NCBI RefSeq assembly: GCF_001590925.1
Contig: NZ_BCTU01000005.1
Span: 186,001 to 250,000, forward strand
Source: Serratia plymuthica NBRC 102599
Lineage (GTDB): Bacteria; Pseudomonadota; Gammaproteobacteria; Enterobacterales; Enterobacteriaceae
Reading direction: 5' to 3'
DNA: 64,000 nucleotides
This document shows positions 39,256-47,670 of the stretch, piece after piece. The first letter of the stretch is position 1. Every line of letters starts with the position of its first letter. Made by a program: the position numbers and the translations under genes. Under the pieces are notes generated by a model that saw nothing but the letters and a program-made list of their open reading frames with translations, ran no database searches and was not told the DNA's origin.

Positions 39256-39975
39256 ATGATTAACGTATTGATTATCGATGACGATCCTATGGTAGCGGAG
39301 CTCAATAAATACTATTTGAGCCAGGTCAGCGGTTTTCACTGCCAGGCAACGGTCGCCACGCTGGCGCAGGCGCGCGCATTGCTGGCCGACGCCAACGTCC
39401 CGGTCGATCTGGTGCTGCTGGACATTTATATGCAGCAGGAAAACGGGCTGGATCTGCTGCCCGGCCTGCGCGAACTGGGCGAAAAAACCGACGTCATCAT
39501 CATTTCTTCCGCCAGCGACGTGGACACGGTGCAGCGCGCGCTGCACTACGGCGTGGTGGATTATCTGATCAAGCCTTTCCAGTTCACCCGTTTCAAAGAG
39601 GCGTTGAACAACTACCAACAGCAGTCGCAGATCCTGGCGCAACGCGAGTTTTCGCAGAGCGACGTCGACAGCCTGCTGCGCCGCCAGCCCAGCAGCAGCG
39701 AAGGCAAGAAGCTGCCGAAGGGGCTGACCACCATCACGCTGAGTACGGTGTGCGAATGGATTGAGCAGCAGCATGACGGCGAGTTCTCCACCGACAATCT
39801 GGCCAACGCCATCGGCATCTCGCGCGTTTCCTGCCGCAAATATCTGATCTATCTGGCAGAAAGCGGCATCCTTGGCACCCGTATTCTGTACGGTACCACC
39901 GGCAGGCCGGTCTATCTTTACCAACTGAAGCCGGACGCCCTTGCCATGCTGAAAGAGTATTGCCGGCCGGCCTAA
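39256..39975 (+). CDS. CitB/DcuR-family response regulator
   Basis: 239 residues from the ATG at 39256; upstream in-frame codons lie within the kinase gene. The receiver domain has the acidic triplet VLIIDDDPMV, the phosphoacceptor Asp56 in VLLDIYM and Lys in YLIKPFQFTR. The C-terminal part has a helix-turn-helix (DNLANAIGISRVSCRKYLIY) typical of CitB/DcuR proteins. Its stop overlaps the convergent hydrolase stop by four bases. A target among the sugar transporter and aldolase genes is a reasonable guess. Confidence 0.9.
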   Translation: MINVLIIDDDPMVAELNKYYLSQVSGFHCQATVATLAQARALLADANVPVDLVLLDIYMQQENGLDLLPGLRELGEKTDVIIISSASDVDTVQRALHYGVVDYLIKPFQFTRFKEALNNYQQQSQILAQREFSQSDVDSLLRRQPSSSEGKKLPKGLTTITLSTVCEWIEQQHDGEFSTDNLANAIGISRVSCRKYLIYLAESGILGTRILYGTTGRPVYLYQLKPDALAMLKEYCRPA

Positions 39976-40769
39976 CCGGTCAGAAAATCCAACAGCGCCG
40001 CCAAAAAATCATCGGGCAACTCGACGTTGGACAGGTGCACCACCGGCAACACCAGTAACTCTGCGCCCGGCACCGTACGGGCCAGCAATTCACCCTGCGG
40101 CAGCGTGGTGACGGTGTCATCCCTGCCAGCGATCACCAGCGTCGGTGCCAGGATCAATGCCGCCGTACGGCGCATATCCAGCTCGCGAACGGCGGCAAAA
40201 CACCCAGCCAATCCCTGCATGGGGGTGGCCAGCAGCATAGTGCGAAATCGGGCCACCGTCGCCGCATGTTGCTGCCGGTATGCTGTCGAAAACCAGTTGG
40301 CCAGAAACCCTTCTGCGACGTCGTGCATGTCAGCCTGCCGCAGCTCGGCAATCCGCGCATCCCATTGCCCAGCCGGCCCCAAATAAGACGAGGTGTTGGC
40401 CAGAACCAGCTTTTCGATCCTTTCCGGCGCATGTACGCCAAGCCACTGCCCGACCATGCCCCCCAGCGACAGGCCGCAGAAGAACACCTTATCGAGCTGC
40501 AACGCATCCAGCAGTTCAATCACGTCGCGCCCCAGCCTGGCGACCGAATAGGCTCCCACCGGGGCGTCTGACGCGCCATGCCCTCTGCCGTCGTAACACA
40601 GCAGGCTAAAGTGCGCGGATAACGCCGCAATGTGAGCGTCCCACATCGCCATTGTGGTGCCAATCGAGTTGGATAACACCAGAACCGGTTTATCGGCCGC
40701 GCCGTCAAACCTGTAGGCAATCTTGCAGCCGTCACCGGCGGTAATAAAAGACAAGCTGTTCATGGTCAC
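39972..40769 (-). CDS. Alpha/beta hydrolase, 3-oxoadipate enol-lactonase-like
   Basis: 265 residues. The fold is PcaD-like: LVLSNSIGTTMAMWDAHIAA, CYDGRGHGASDAP, nucleophile elbow CGLSLGGMVGQWLG, acid in VIAGRDDTVTT, and a His in LPVVHLSNVE. PcaD hydrolyses beta-ketoadipate enol-lactone in aromatic catabolism. No other pca gene is nearby, so the substrate is uncertain. It is divergent from a LysR gene, its likely regulator. Confidence 0.8.
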   Translation of the reverse strand: MTMNSLSFITAGDGCKIAYRFDGAADKPVLVLSNSIGTTMAMWDAHIAALSAHFSLLCYDGRGHGASDAPVGAYSVARLGRDVIELLDALQLDKVFFCGLSLGGMVGQWLGVHAPERIEKLVLANTSSYLGPAGQWDARIAELRQADMHDVAEGFLANWFSTAYRQQHAATVARFRTMLLATPMQGLAGCFAAVRELDMRRTAALILAPTLVIAGRDDTVTTLPQGELLARTVPGAELLVLPVVHLSNVELPDDFLAALLDFLTG

Positions 40770-40888
40770 CCCAATAGCCCTTGAGCGCAGGAGGATCCCG
40801 ACGCCCGATATCCACTATGCTATAGGATTAAAGAAGGCTGACGAGCGCCTTAAATGACCGGCTGTGTAGCCTGACAGGAACCCCCATT

Positions 40889-41815
40889 TTGACCATGAAC
40901 GATCGTCTCACCGGCATTACAACCTTCGTACGGGTGGTCGAGGCCGGCAATTTTTCCCTGGCCGCCGAACGCCTGCACCTGACCCGCTCTGCCGTGGGTA
41001 AAAGTATCGCCCGTCTTGAGCTGCGCCTCGGAGTTTTGCTGTTCCACCGCAACGCCCGCGGTCTGAGCCTGACCCACGAGGGCCAGGCCTATTACGATCG
41101 CTGCCTGCGCGCATTAAGCGAACTGGATGCCGCCGACGCCGAACTGGACAGCGGGCGGCGAGAACCGCAAGGCACTTTGCGGGTCAGCGCGCCGAAACTG
41201 CTGGGCCGCCACTGCATCACCCCGGTGCTGATGGCGTTGGTTGGTCGCTACCCTAATCTGCAGGTCGATATCGCCTTCAATGATCGGGTGGCGGATTTGG
41301 CAGAGGAAGGTTTTGATCTGGCAATACGTATCGGCCCGCTGAATGACAGCACGAACATCATCGCCCGTCGACTGGGCGGCCAACACCTTGCACTGTGTGC
41401 AGCGCCTGCTTATTTGGCTGCGCATGGTAACCCGCAAAGCGTTGCCGCGCTCGATGGCCACAGCGGCATCGCCTATCATCGGTTTGGTGAGGACGTCGGT
41501 TGGCGCCAACTCCAGGCCGATGCCGCTGCGAGTAAACTGAACATCGATATCCGCCTACGCCTCGACGATCTGCATTCGCTGGCCGATGCCGCCGTTGCCG
41601 GCGCCGGGCTGGTATGGCTGCCAAACTGGCTGCTGGCGCGCTATCTCCGCTGCGGCGAACTGGTGCCAGTGCTCGGCGATATTCACCTGCTGCCCAGCGA
41701 TATTCATGCCGTGTGGCCACAGACTCGTTATCTTCCGGCCAAAACCCGCGCAGCTATCGACACTTTATTGGACCGGATGCCGGCGATGTTGCTGGGGATC
41801 AATGACGGCGCTTGA
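40889..41815 (+). CDS. LysR-family transcriptional regulator
   Basis: About 308 residues. The winged helix-turn-helix (GITTFVRVVEAGNFSLAAER, then LTRSAVGKSIARLELRLGV) is followed by a substrate-binding domain typical of the CrgA/PecT-like group (GTLRVSAPKLLGRHCITPVL). The TTG at 40889 is 8 bases from AGGAA; the ATG at 40895 is 14 away, so the true start is ambiguous. It is divergent from the enol-lactonase-like gene with a 119-bp shared control region. Its 3' end overlaps the 3' end of the next small gene by 17 bp. Confidence 0.9.
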   Translation: MTMNDRLTGITTFVRVVEAGNFSLAAERLHLTRSAVGKSIARLELRLGVLLFHRNARGLSLTHEGQAYYDRCLRALSELDAADAELDSGRREPQGTLRVSAPKLLGRHCITPVLMALVGRYPNLQVDIAFNDRVADLAEEGFDLAIRIGPLNDSTNIIARRLGGQHLALCAAPAYLAAHGNPQSVAALDGHSGIAYHRFGEDVGWRQLQADAAASKLNIDIRLRLDDLHSLADAAVAGAGLVWLPNWLLARYLRCGELVPVLGDIHLLPSDIHAVWPQTRYLPAKTRAAIDTLLDRMPAMLLGINDGA

Positions 41816-42149
41816 GATTCGAGAAAGCCCTATCGCGGCCCGGTAGCCGGCACGTTCCGTCCTGCTGGGATTTATTGCCGCAACGACGTTCACCGAACAT
41901 CGTGCTGTTGCGCCGCCGGTTCGCCTCTTCGGTCGATCCCCGTTGCCGTTCCCGTTCAAGCGCCTTTTCATTGGCCAACGCCACCCCTTCGGCGCTCCAT
42001 ATCTTATGCTGTAGCCCGCTGCGCTTTTGCCGGTAATCCTCAGAAATTTTGTTATCCAGAGGTTGTGCGGCATGGTATTGCAAATCAACCAGCGCTTGTG
42101 AAGAGAAAGAACAACACTGCGCCACGCAGGCCAAAAAAATCCGTTTCAT
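41799..42149 (-). CDS. Small exported protein, tandem paralogue 3 (unknown)
   Basis: 116 residues with a signal peptide (MKRIFLACVAQCCSFSSQAL). GGGAG sits 7 bases before the ATG. After it comes the motif YRQKRSGLQHKIW-SAE, which aligns without gaps with YRQRFNGLLQHLW-YVE in the next gene upstream. A charged helix (ALERERQRGSTEEANRRR) and a Cys pair (RCGNKSQQDGTC) follow. The C-terminus is basic and unstructured-looking. I do not recognise the family. Confidence 0.6.
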   Translation of the reverse strand: MKRIFLACVAQCCSFSSQALVDLQYHAAQPLDNKISEDYRQKRSGLQHKIWSAEGVALANEKALERERQRGSTEEANRRRNSTMFGERRCGNKSQQDGTCRLPGRDRAFSNLKRRH

Positions 42150-42208
42150 CGATGCACTCCCAACATTAAATTTATCCTATTCCACCACCCACGGCTCAGT
42201 GCCTGCCT

Positions 42209-42631
42209 TTAGTTGAACCTTGCGCGACAAAAAGTACCGACATACAAGCGATGCGCCCCCATCACTGGAATTGGCAACCGCCTGACCAGCAGGCAAGGAT
42301 TCGCCACAGAGGCCGAGCCGCACAGGAGTTCTTTGCGCCGGCGGTGCTCCGCCGTGGGTAACTCGGATTCCAATCGATGGATGGTGGCCTCCAGCGCTTT
42401 TCGCTGTGCCCGCAAATCGGCAAGCAGCGCCTGTTCCGAACGGATTTGCTCTACGTACCAGAGATGTTGCAACAGCCCGTTAAACCGCTGCCGATAGTCA
42501 ACGGCATCGTCTTTCGCCTCAGAGGCTGCGTGCTGAGCGTGCCGGTCGACAAATGAATAGCAACAGCAAGACGCCAGCAAGGTGAACGCCGCCGCAATCA
42601 CAGAGGTCAATTTCAAAAGCATAAACTCCAT
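42209..42631 (-). CDS. Small exported (lipo)protein, tandem paralogue 2 (unknown)
   Basis: Up to 140 residues. A hydrophobic signal segment ends in LLASCCC, a plausible lipobox. The shared motif YRQRFNGLLQHLW follows, then a coiled-coil-like helix (ALLADLRAQRKALEATIHRL) and a Cys pair (LCGSASVANPC). The start is uncertain: the ATG at 42631 lacks a ribosome-binding site, while GGAG lies only 3 bases before the ATG at 42622. Paralogous to the genes on both sides. Confidence 0.6.
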   Translation of the reverse strand: MEFMLLKLTSVIAAAFTLLASCCCYSFVDRHAQHAASEAKDDAVDYRQRFNGLLQHLWYVEQIRSEQALLADLRAQRKALEATIHRLESELPTAEHRRRKELLCGSASVANPCLLVRRLPIPVMGAHRLYVGTFCRARFN

Positions 42632-42645
42632 TAATGCCGTTGGGG

Positions 42646-42966
42646 CTAGCAGCCGTCGATAAGCAACGGCTGTTCTTCGCGTGGCAAGGCCGACGGATAC
42701 GATTCACCCGTGGCAGAAGCAGTTTTTCCCTGGGTCTTGCAGCCTTTACGCAGGGCCAGCATATTGTCTTCGCTTGGCGTCGCCACCAGCGACCGCTGTT
42801 TTTCATTACCCATTTCGTCCCACAGGCCGTGGGCCACTTCTTTCAGTTTCTTGCGAAACAACACAGGCGAGACCCCTTCATGCTCCCGATCATAACGGGC
42901 GGCAGTGGCCGGGTAGCTCCAGGGAAACAATAAGAATATAAAAATAACGGGAATGCCTTTTTCCAC
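42646..42966 (-). CDS. Small exported protein, tandem paralogue 1 (unknown)
   Basis: 106 residues from a GTG at 42966, preceded by AGGAG with 6-base spacing; the in-frame ATG at 42999 has no such site and would spoil the signal peptide. The signal segment is IPVIFIFLLFPWSYPATAA. The motif FRKKLKEVAHGLW aligns with the YRQK/R...W motif in the two downstream paralogues. Later comes a single-Cys segment (RKGCKTQG) and a C-terminal cysteine. Function unknown. Confidence 0.6.
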   Translation of the reverse strand: MEKGIPVIFIFLLFPWSYPATAARYDREHEGVSPVLFRKKLKEVAHGLWDEMGNEKQRSLVATPSEDNMLALRKGCKTQGKTASATGESYPSALPREEQPLLIDGC

Positions 42967-43145
42967 AATAAACTCCTGTAATAAGCCCCATGCAGGCACT
43001 CATTTCCATAAAATCAAAAGAGGCATTATTTGCCATTAAAATAAACGTTGACCGAGAGAAAACACATTAACCGAACAATAATAAACCTTAATTAAATGGT
43101 CAGTAATGAGACTTATAATTCGCAGGCATAATATATTTATGCTGA

Positions 43146-43364
43146 TTAGCGATCCCATAACCGGGACCAGTCGAGGGTTCCGCCGATACTGGGAGAGCCT
43201 TCGTTCAATACGGAATAGGCTGATTCACCGCTGCCGATGCGTTGTTTTTGTTCCCGAGTTGCCCGCACGGGCGGCTCCCAGGACGAATAAGATGAATCTG
43301 CATGAATAGCGCTACAACCACTCAGCAATATTATCAGCGCGGGGATCCCATGACGCAATGCCAT
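43146..43364 (-). CDS. Small putative lipoprotein (unknown)
   Basis: 72 residues. AAGGAG lies 5 bases before the ATG. The signal peptide ends in lipobox LLSGC, so it should be an acylated lipoprotein of about 56 residues. The mature part is rich in Ser, Arg and Trp and shows no shared YR...W motif, but its place at the head of the three exported paralogues (145 bp upstream of the first) suggests one transcription unit. Confidence 0.6.
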   Translation of the reverse strand: MALRHGIPALIILLSGCSAIHADSSYSSWEPPVRATREQKQRIGSGESAYSVLNEGSPSIGGTLDWSRLWDR

Positions 43365-43587
43365 ATATTCTCCTTAAAATAGACTTAACCGTCGGTGACG
43401 GTAAATAAAAAAATCACTTTTTTTAGTTTATTAATCAGAATGCGCCCAGCGGACATGCCAAGGCAAAAAGCATTACTGTTAAATAATGTGGCGAGTGATT
43501 TAACTTAAAACAAACAAATAAACCGGCCAAGCGCAACGGCAATGACACTCAGCAAAGAGAGAGCGGCGCACAAAATGCGCCGCCGCG

Positions 43588-43803
43588 TCAGCCTTCGCTA
43601 TCAGGTTCCCAGGCCAGCAGATCGCCCGGTTGGCAATCGAGAATACGGCAGATTTTATCTAACGTCTCCAACCTGACACCTTTCACCTTACCGTTCTTCA
43701 GCAACGATAAATTTTGCTCCGTGATCCCCACCTGCTCCGCAAGCTCCTTCGATCGCATCTTCCTTTTGGCTAACATGACATCAAGACTTACTATTATCGC
43801 CAC
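43588..43803 (-). CDS. Small XRE-type helix-turn-helix regulator (YozG-like)
   Basis: 71 residues from a GTG at 43803; the in-frame ATG at 43836 would overlap the upstream gene and add residues not usual in the family, which begins MAIIV-LDVMLAKRKM. The Cro/CI fold reads KELAEQVGITEQNLSLLKNG, and CQPGDLLAWE ends it. Such proteins are typically encoded next to a DUF2975 membrane protein, as here, but the function of the pair is unknown. Confidence 0.85.
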   Translation of the reverse strand: MAIIVSLDVMLAKRKMRSKELAEQVGITEQNLSLLKNGKVKGVRLETLDKICRILDCQPGDLLAWEPDSEG

Positions 43804-43810
43804 TCTATTC

Positions 43811-44374
43811 TCACACGAAAGAAAGCTGTTCTTCATTCAGCCGCAACGCTTCCAGGAATACCCGGCTAAACACCAGGATTGCGCAGCCTACGATCAACGA
43901 GCGTACCGACTCGCTGTTGACGCCATAATAAATTATTAACAGCATTTTTTCACTGGCGGTCAGTATCATCACCTGCAACATGCCGGCCAATGAAGGGAAC
44001 AGTACATCGACAATCAGTAAAATGCCGATGATCTGCAGCAACAGCATATTGTTGCGGTGCCAGACATTGCCGCGATAAAACTGATAAAACAGCCCGGCAC
44101 CGCACAGCAGCGCGCTGTAATAAGGCACGTAGGCGAACATATCCAGCAACAGGGTGGTGAAAATCGCCCAGCGCTGCTGCGGGATGGCGTAGGCATTCAA
44201 CTCCGGGTAGTAGTCGCGATAGGCGGCCACAATGCTGTTGAACGCTTCGCCCTGCACCCAGCCCTGGATAATCATAAACATCTCCACGCCGGTGCTGATA
44301 ATCAGCATCGCCATGATCAACAAACACAAGCAACGTACGTAAAGTGGAAGGTGGATCCGTGGCACGGCAGCCAT
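43811..44374 (-). CDS. DUF2975 family membrane protein
   Basis: 187 residues from the ATG at 44374, which has AAGGA 10 bases upstream; an in-frame start at 44443 is less likely. Four to five hydrophobic helices are visible, with the NVWHRNNMLLLQIIGILLIV loop typical of DUF2975. It lies 7 bp before the XRE gene, the usual pairing. Possibly it senses a membrane signal for that regulator; this is inference. Confidence 0.8.
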   Translation of the reverse strand: MAAVPRIHLPLYVRCLCLLIMAMLIISTGVEMFMIIQGWVQGEAFNSIVAAYRDYYPELNAYAIPQQRWAIFTTLLLDMFAYVPYYSALLCGAGLFYQFYRGNVWHRNNMLLLQIIGILLIVDVLFPSLAGMLQVMILTASEKMLLIIYYGVNSESVRSLIVGCAILVFSRVFLEALRLNEEQLSFV

Positions 44375-44485
44375 AACAAGTTCATCCTTGGAAAACAGCA
44401 ATAAGTTATCGTAAAACGATAACTTATTGCTGTCAACGATCAAGTTGACTGATGAGTAGCGACGGGAACAGGCAGATATGGACGT

Positions 44486-44512
44486 AAAAAAGCCGGGGGA
44501 ACCCGGCTTTTT
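44486..44512 (-). terminator. fabV terminator
   Basis: AAAAAGCCGGG, GGAA loop, CCCGGCTTTTT. It lies 24 bp after the fabV stop, with A/T runs on both sides, so it can also act in the other direction. Confidence 0.85.
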
Positions 44513-44535
44513 CCGAATGCTCGATAGGTTTAGGT

Positions 44536-45735
44536 TTAGACCAGTTCGATCACGTCGAACTTCGCTTCACCGCTGAGATCCGCTTCGTAATCAACGCCCT
44601 GCAGACCAAAACCGAACAGGCGCAGGAACTCGGCCTTGTAGCCCTGGTAATCGGTCAGCTCATTGATGTTGTTGTCGTTGATCTGCGCCCAAATTTCACG
44701 GCAGGTGTTCTGCACGTCGTCACGCAGTTCCCAGTCGTCCAGACGCAGACGATGCTTCTCGTCGGTGTCCGGTGCGGTACCGCTGTAAAGTTTGGTGGCG
44801 AACAGACGTTGGATTTGCTCGATGCAACCTTCGTGGATCCCCTGAGCCTTCATGATTTTGAAGACGATGGCGATGTACAACGGCATTACCGGAATGGCCG
44901 AGGAAGCCTGAGTCACTACCGACTTCAGCACCGCAACGTAAGCGGCGCCGCCTTTGGCCTTCAGCTTCTGATCGATGGCCTGAGCCGCGCGATCCAGATC
45001 TTCTTTTGCTTTGCCCAGCGTACCGTGCCAGTAGATTGGCCAGGTCAGATCGGTACCGATGTAGGAATAAGCTACAGCCTGTACGTTGTCTGCCAGCACG
45101 CCGGCTTCCTCCAGCGCGTCCATCCACAGCTGCCAGTCCTGGCCCCCCATCACTTTGACGGTATCGGCAATTTCTTGCTCGTTGGCAGGTTCAACCACGG
45201 CTTCTACCAGCACGTCTTTGTTGGTGTCAAGCGCCACGGATTTGTACGGTTCGCCGATAGGTTTCAGCGCCGAGCGCACCACTTCACCGGTTTCCGGCAT
45301 TTTACGCACCGGGGAAGCCAGCGAGTAAACCACCATGTCGATCTGACCCAGGTCCTGTTTGATCAGGTCAATAACGGTCTGACGGCATTCGTTGGAGAAA
45401 GCGTCGCCGTTAATGCTTTTCGCGTACAGGCCTTCTTCTTTAGCTGCCTTATCAAAACCGGCAGAGTTGTACCAACCGGCAGAACCGGTTTTGCCTTCGC
45501 TGCCCGGCTTTTCAAAAAATACGCCGATGGTGGCCGCACCGCTGCCGAACGCAGCATTGATACGTGACGCCAGGCCGTAACCGGTAGAGGCGCCAATCAC
45601 CAGCACCTTTTTAGGCCCGTTTTTCAGTTCGCCACGGGATTTAACGTAAGCAATTTGCTCGCGGACGTTGGCTTCACAGCCTGCCGGATGAGCGGTGGTG
45701 CAGATAAAACCACGAATTTTAGGTTTGATAATCAT
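44536..45735 (-). CDS. fabV: Trans-2-enoyl-CoA / enoyl-ACP reductase FabV
   Basis: 399 residues, full length. It reduces the enoyl intermediate with NADH in fatty-acid elongation and is the triclosan-tolerant alternative to FabI. The NADH loop [16 protein letters not shown] and the active site Tyr-x8-Lys ([10 protein letters not shown]) are present, as is the [21 protein letters not shown]-terminal signature. Presence of FabV is typical for Yersinia, Serratia, Pseudomonas and Vibrio rather than E. coli. Confidence 0.97.
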   Translation of the reverse strand: MIIKPKIRGFICTTAHPAGCEANVREQIAYVKSRGELKNGPKKVLVIGASTGYGLASRINAAFGSGAATIGVFFEKPGSEGKTGSAGWYNSAGFDKAAKEEGLYAKSINGDAFSNECRQTVIDLIKQDLGQIDMVVYSLASPVRKMPETGEVVRSALKPIGEPYKSVALDTNKDVLVEAVVEPANEQEIADTVKVMGGQDWQLWMDALEEAGVLADNVQAVAYSYIGTDLTWPIYWHGTLGKAKEDLDRAAQAIDQKLKAKGGAAYVAVLKSVVTQASSAIPVMPLYIAIVFKIMKAQGIHEGCIEQIQRLFATKLYSGTAPDTDEKHRLRLDDWELRDDVQNTCREIWAQINDNNINELTDYQGYKAEFLRLFGFGLQGVDYEADLSGEAKFDVIELV

Positions 45736-45981
45736 AGTAATTTTGTCTTGGTAGCTAAAAACCGAAGGACAATATACCTGATTTTCACAATATACTTAAG
45801 ACAGGCGCATTGCAGAATCGCAACAAGCCCAGTGAGCAGACCAGTCTCGCCCGGTAAACTCTGGCCACAAAGGGAGACCATAAAGCGTGATGGCCTGGGG
45901 AGTTTACGGCGAAAAGTACCTTGCCAGCTGGGTACACGGCCATCAGGTCAGGATTTTCGGCCCTGACCTGCCGGGGCGTAA

Positions 45982-46332
45982 TCAGACCTTCTTCTTTTCC
46001 AACTGTTCAACTAGCGTATAGCGCAATGAGGACGCATCGGCCGGTACGTTTTCAGCCTGGGTCACCTTAACCTTCAGGCGATAGCGGTAGCCCGGTTCAA
46101 AGTTGAAACCTTCAATCTGGCTATAAAACATTTCCCACTGCCCTTGTATTGAATGACGCACCTGCATGCATTTCATTGGGGAGACGCCCATGCAATCCAC
46201 CAGCGCACTGTTAACCAGTAACACTTCCGTATGGTCACCCTTGTTTTTCTTGGGTTGATTCACTGAGGTTCCCTCTTGGCTGCAGCCAGCCAAACCGGCG
46301 ACGGCAACAAATAATAACGCTTGGATTTTCAA
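45982..46332 (-). CDS. DUF4377-like lipoprotein
   Basis: 116 residues with signal peptide and lipobox LAGC. The segment VDCMGVSPMKCMQVR (Cys pair), WEMFYSQIEGFNFEPGYRYR and the strand LKVKVTQAENVPAD are characteristic of the DUF4377 group. The only possible start giving a full signal peptide is a TTG (46330-46332, TTGAAAATCCAA) without an obvious ribosome-binding site, so expression may be low. Role unknown. Confidence 0.75.
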   Translation of the reverse strand: MKIQALLFVAVAGLAGCSQEGTSVNQPKKNKGDHTEVLLVNSALVDCMGVSPMKCMQVRHSIQGQWEMFYSQIEGFNFEPGYRYRLKVKVTQAENVPADASSLRYTLVEQLEKKKV

Positions 46333-46447
46333 TGTAATGCACCATTGACTGTTTGGGTGGGAGGGATAGTACCAAAGCTACGGCTACCGGGGCCAGCGGC
46401 GTGTTCCGAATTGATCGGCGAACCGAAATCCCCGGCCCGCCGTTTTT

Positions 46448-46987
46448 TCAGAACTGCACGTCCGCAGTTTGTATCAACTGGGCAAAAGGACCCGAGAGAG
46501 TCAGATTATGATGCCTGATTATCGCCTCGGCACTCAGCGCCTGCGTATCGCTACAGGTATGCGCATCGGCGACCAGTAGCGTTTGAAATCCCAGCTCACC
46601 CGCCTGCCGACAAGCGGTATCCACGCAATATTGCGTTTTCATTCCCATTATCGCTAACCGGGTTATGCCTCCTTCGTTCAACTGCTCGGCCAGCCCCGTG
46701 TGATAGAAACAGCTGGGCCGGTTTTTATCTATAACCCTGTCCACTGCCGCATCGATTGCCAGACGCGGGTGTAGTTGCCAAAAATGACTGCCTGCTGCGA
46801 TCGGTGAACCTTCTGGCCCGGCATGGCGCACAAAGAATATGGGGCAGCCCGCATCGCGCGCCCTACCAATCAGCACGTTGATATTAGTCAGAACGCGTTC
46901 GCCTTCATAAGGCGGCTCCGGGCCCTCGTACATGCCAAGCTGCATATCAATGATCAAAAGTGCGGTACGGTGATGATGTTGTTGCAT
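46448..46987 (-). CDS. Isochorismatase-family cysteine hydrolase
   Basis: 179 residues from the ATG at 46987 with GGAG 6 bases before; the codon at 47008 is less likely. The catalytic triad can be placed: Asp in TALLIIDMQ, Lys in VIDKNRPSCF, Cys in MKTQYCVDTAC. Family members hydrolyse isochorismate, nicotinamide, N-carbamoyl compounds or similar; substrate not predictable. It appears to be monocistronic. Confidence 0.88.
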   Translation of the reverse strand: MQQHHHRTALLIIDMQLGMYEGPEPPYEGERVLTNINVLIGRARDAGCPIFFVRHAGPEGSPIAAGSHFWQLHPRLAIDAAVDRVIDKNRPSCFYHTGLAEQLNEGGITRLAIMGMKTQYCVDTACRQAGELGFQTLLVADAHTCSDTQALSAEAIIRHHNLTLSGPFAQLIQTADVQF

Positions 46988-47223
46988 GTGAATCTCCGTC
47001 GTTACCAACCAGGACGGAGCATAAAGACACCCCGGCCATTGCTGGCGGGGCTTTGGGGAACTGCGTTTTTAGCTCACGCGCACCCTTACGGCCCGCCAGA
47101 AAAAGGCGGTTGTCGTGGTTGTGGTAGAGGTGAGCAAGGTATATTTCATCACTCGATAATGCTTAAGGTCGGCAAAGGAGTCAATGAGGTTTATAAAGGG
47201 AAGATATTACCCAGTGCAACGAG

Positions 47224-47254
47224 AAAGCCCTGGCAAATTTGCCAGGGCTTTTTT
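47224..47254. terminator. Long palindromic terminator
   Basis: AAAGCCCTGGCAAA directly followed by its complement TTTGCCAGGGCTTTTTT: a 14-bp stem with almost no loop. It lies just after the stop of the minus-strand gene at 47261. Confidence 0.75.
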
Positions 47255-47260
47255 GAGTGC

Positions 47261-47614
47261 TTAGCTTGGAGAGGATACCGTAAAGTGTTGGGTCGTTATT
47301 TCTTCACCATAACTTTCCTCCATATCAAACGAGTATTTAAATGCCCAACTGACGCCATCTTGAGCAACAACCGGCACCCCCACGCCAGAGAAGCAACGCC
47401 CCTCCAGGGAGATAGCCAAATAATAGGCTGCGGCTGAATGCAGCACTTCGTCGTATACAATCGCCGGATCAATCGGCAGCGGCAAACGGCCCAGGTACTT
47501 ACTTAAAAGGACGGCACCTTCGAACCCACCCCCTACCGCTACCTTGGTTAACGCTTTTGCCTGCTCCGGAGTTAGTGTCACACCGTTATGCTCATCAATA
47601 ATCAGGTTTGTCAT
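47261..47614 (-). CDS. Hypothetical protein, 117 residues
   Basis: AAGGAACCAAA precedes the ATG, and a terminator follows the stop, so the gene looks real. No signal peptide or membrane helix. The N-terminal part reads GVTLTPEQAKALTKVAVGGG, and the C-terminal half has aromatic strands (AAAYYLAISLEG, WAFKYSFDMEESYG). I do not recognise the family. It is the last well-formed gene before the degraded island. Confidence 0.55.
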   Translation of the reverse strand: MTNLIIDEHNGVTLTPEQAKALTKVAVGGGFEGAVLLSKYLGRLPLPIDPAIVYDEVLHSAAAYYLAISLEGRCFSGVGVPVVAQDGVSWAFKYSFDMEESYGEEITTQHFTVSSPS

Positions 47615-47670
47615 TTTGGTTCCTTTGTCATTATCACTGTATCCATATACAGCGAGCGGACTTTATCAAC

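Noticed and set aside
46823-47437. 204-codon plus-strand frame spanning the isochorismatase and the following gap
   Set aside because: It crosses a real minus-strand gene, a strong terminator and another minus-strand gene; no family resemblance.
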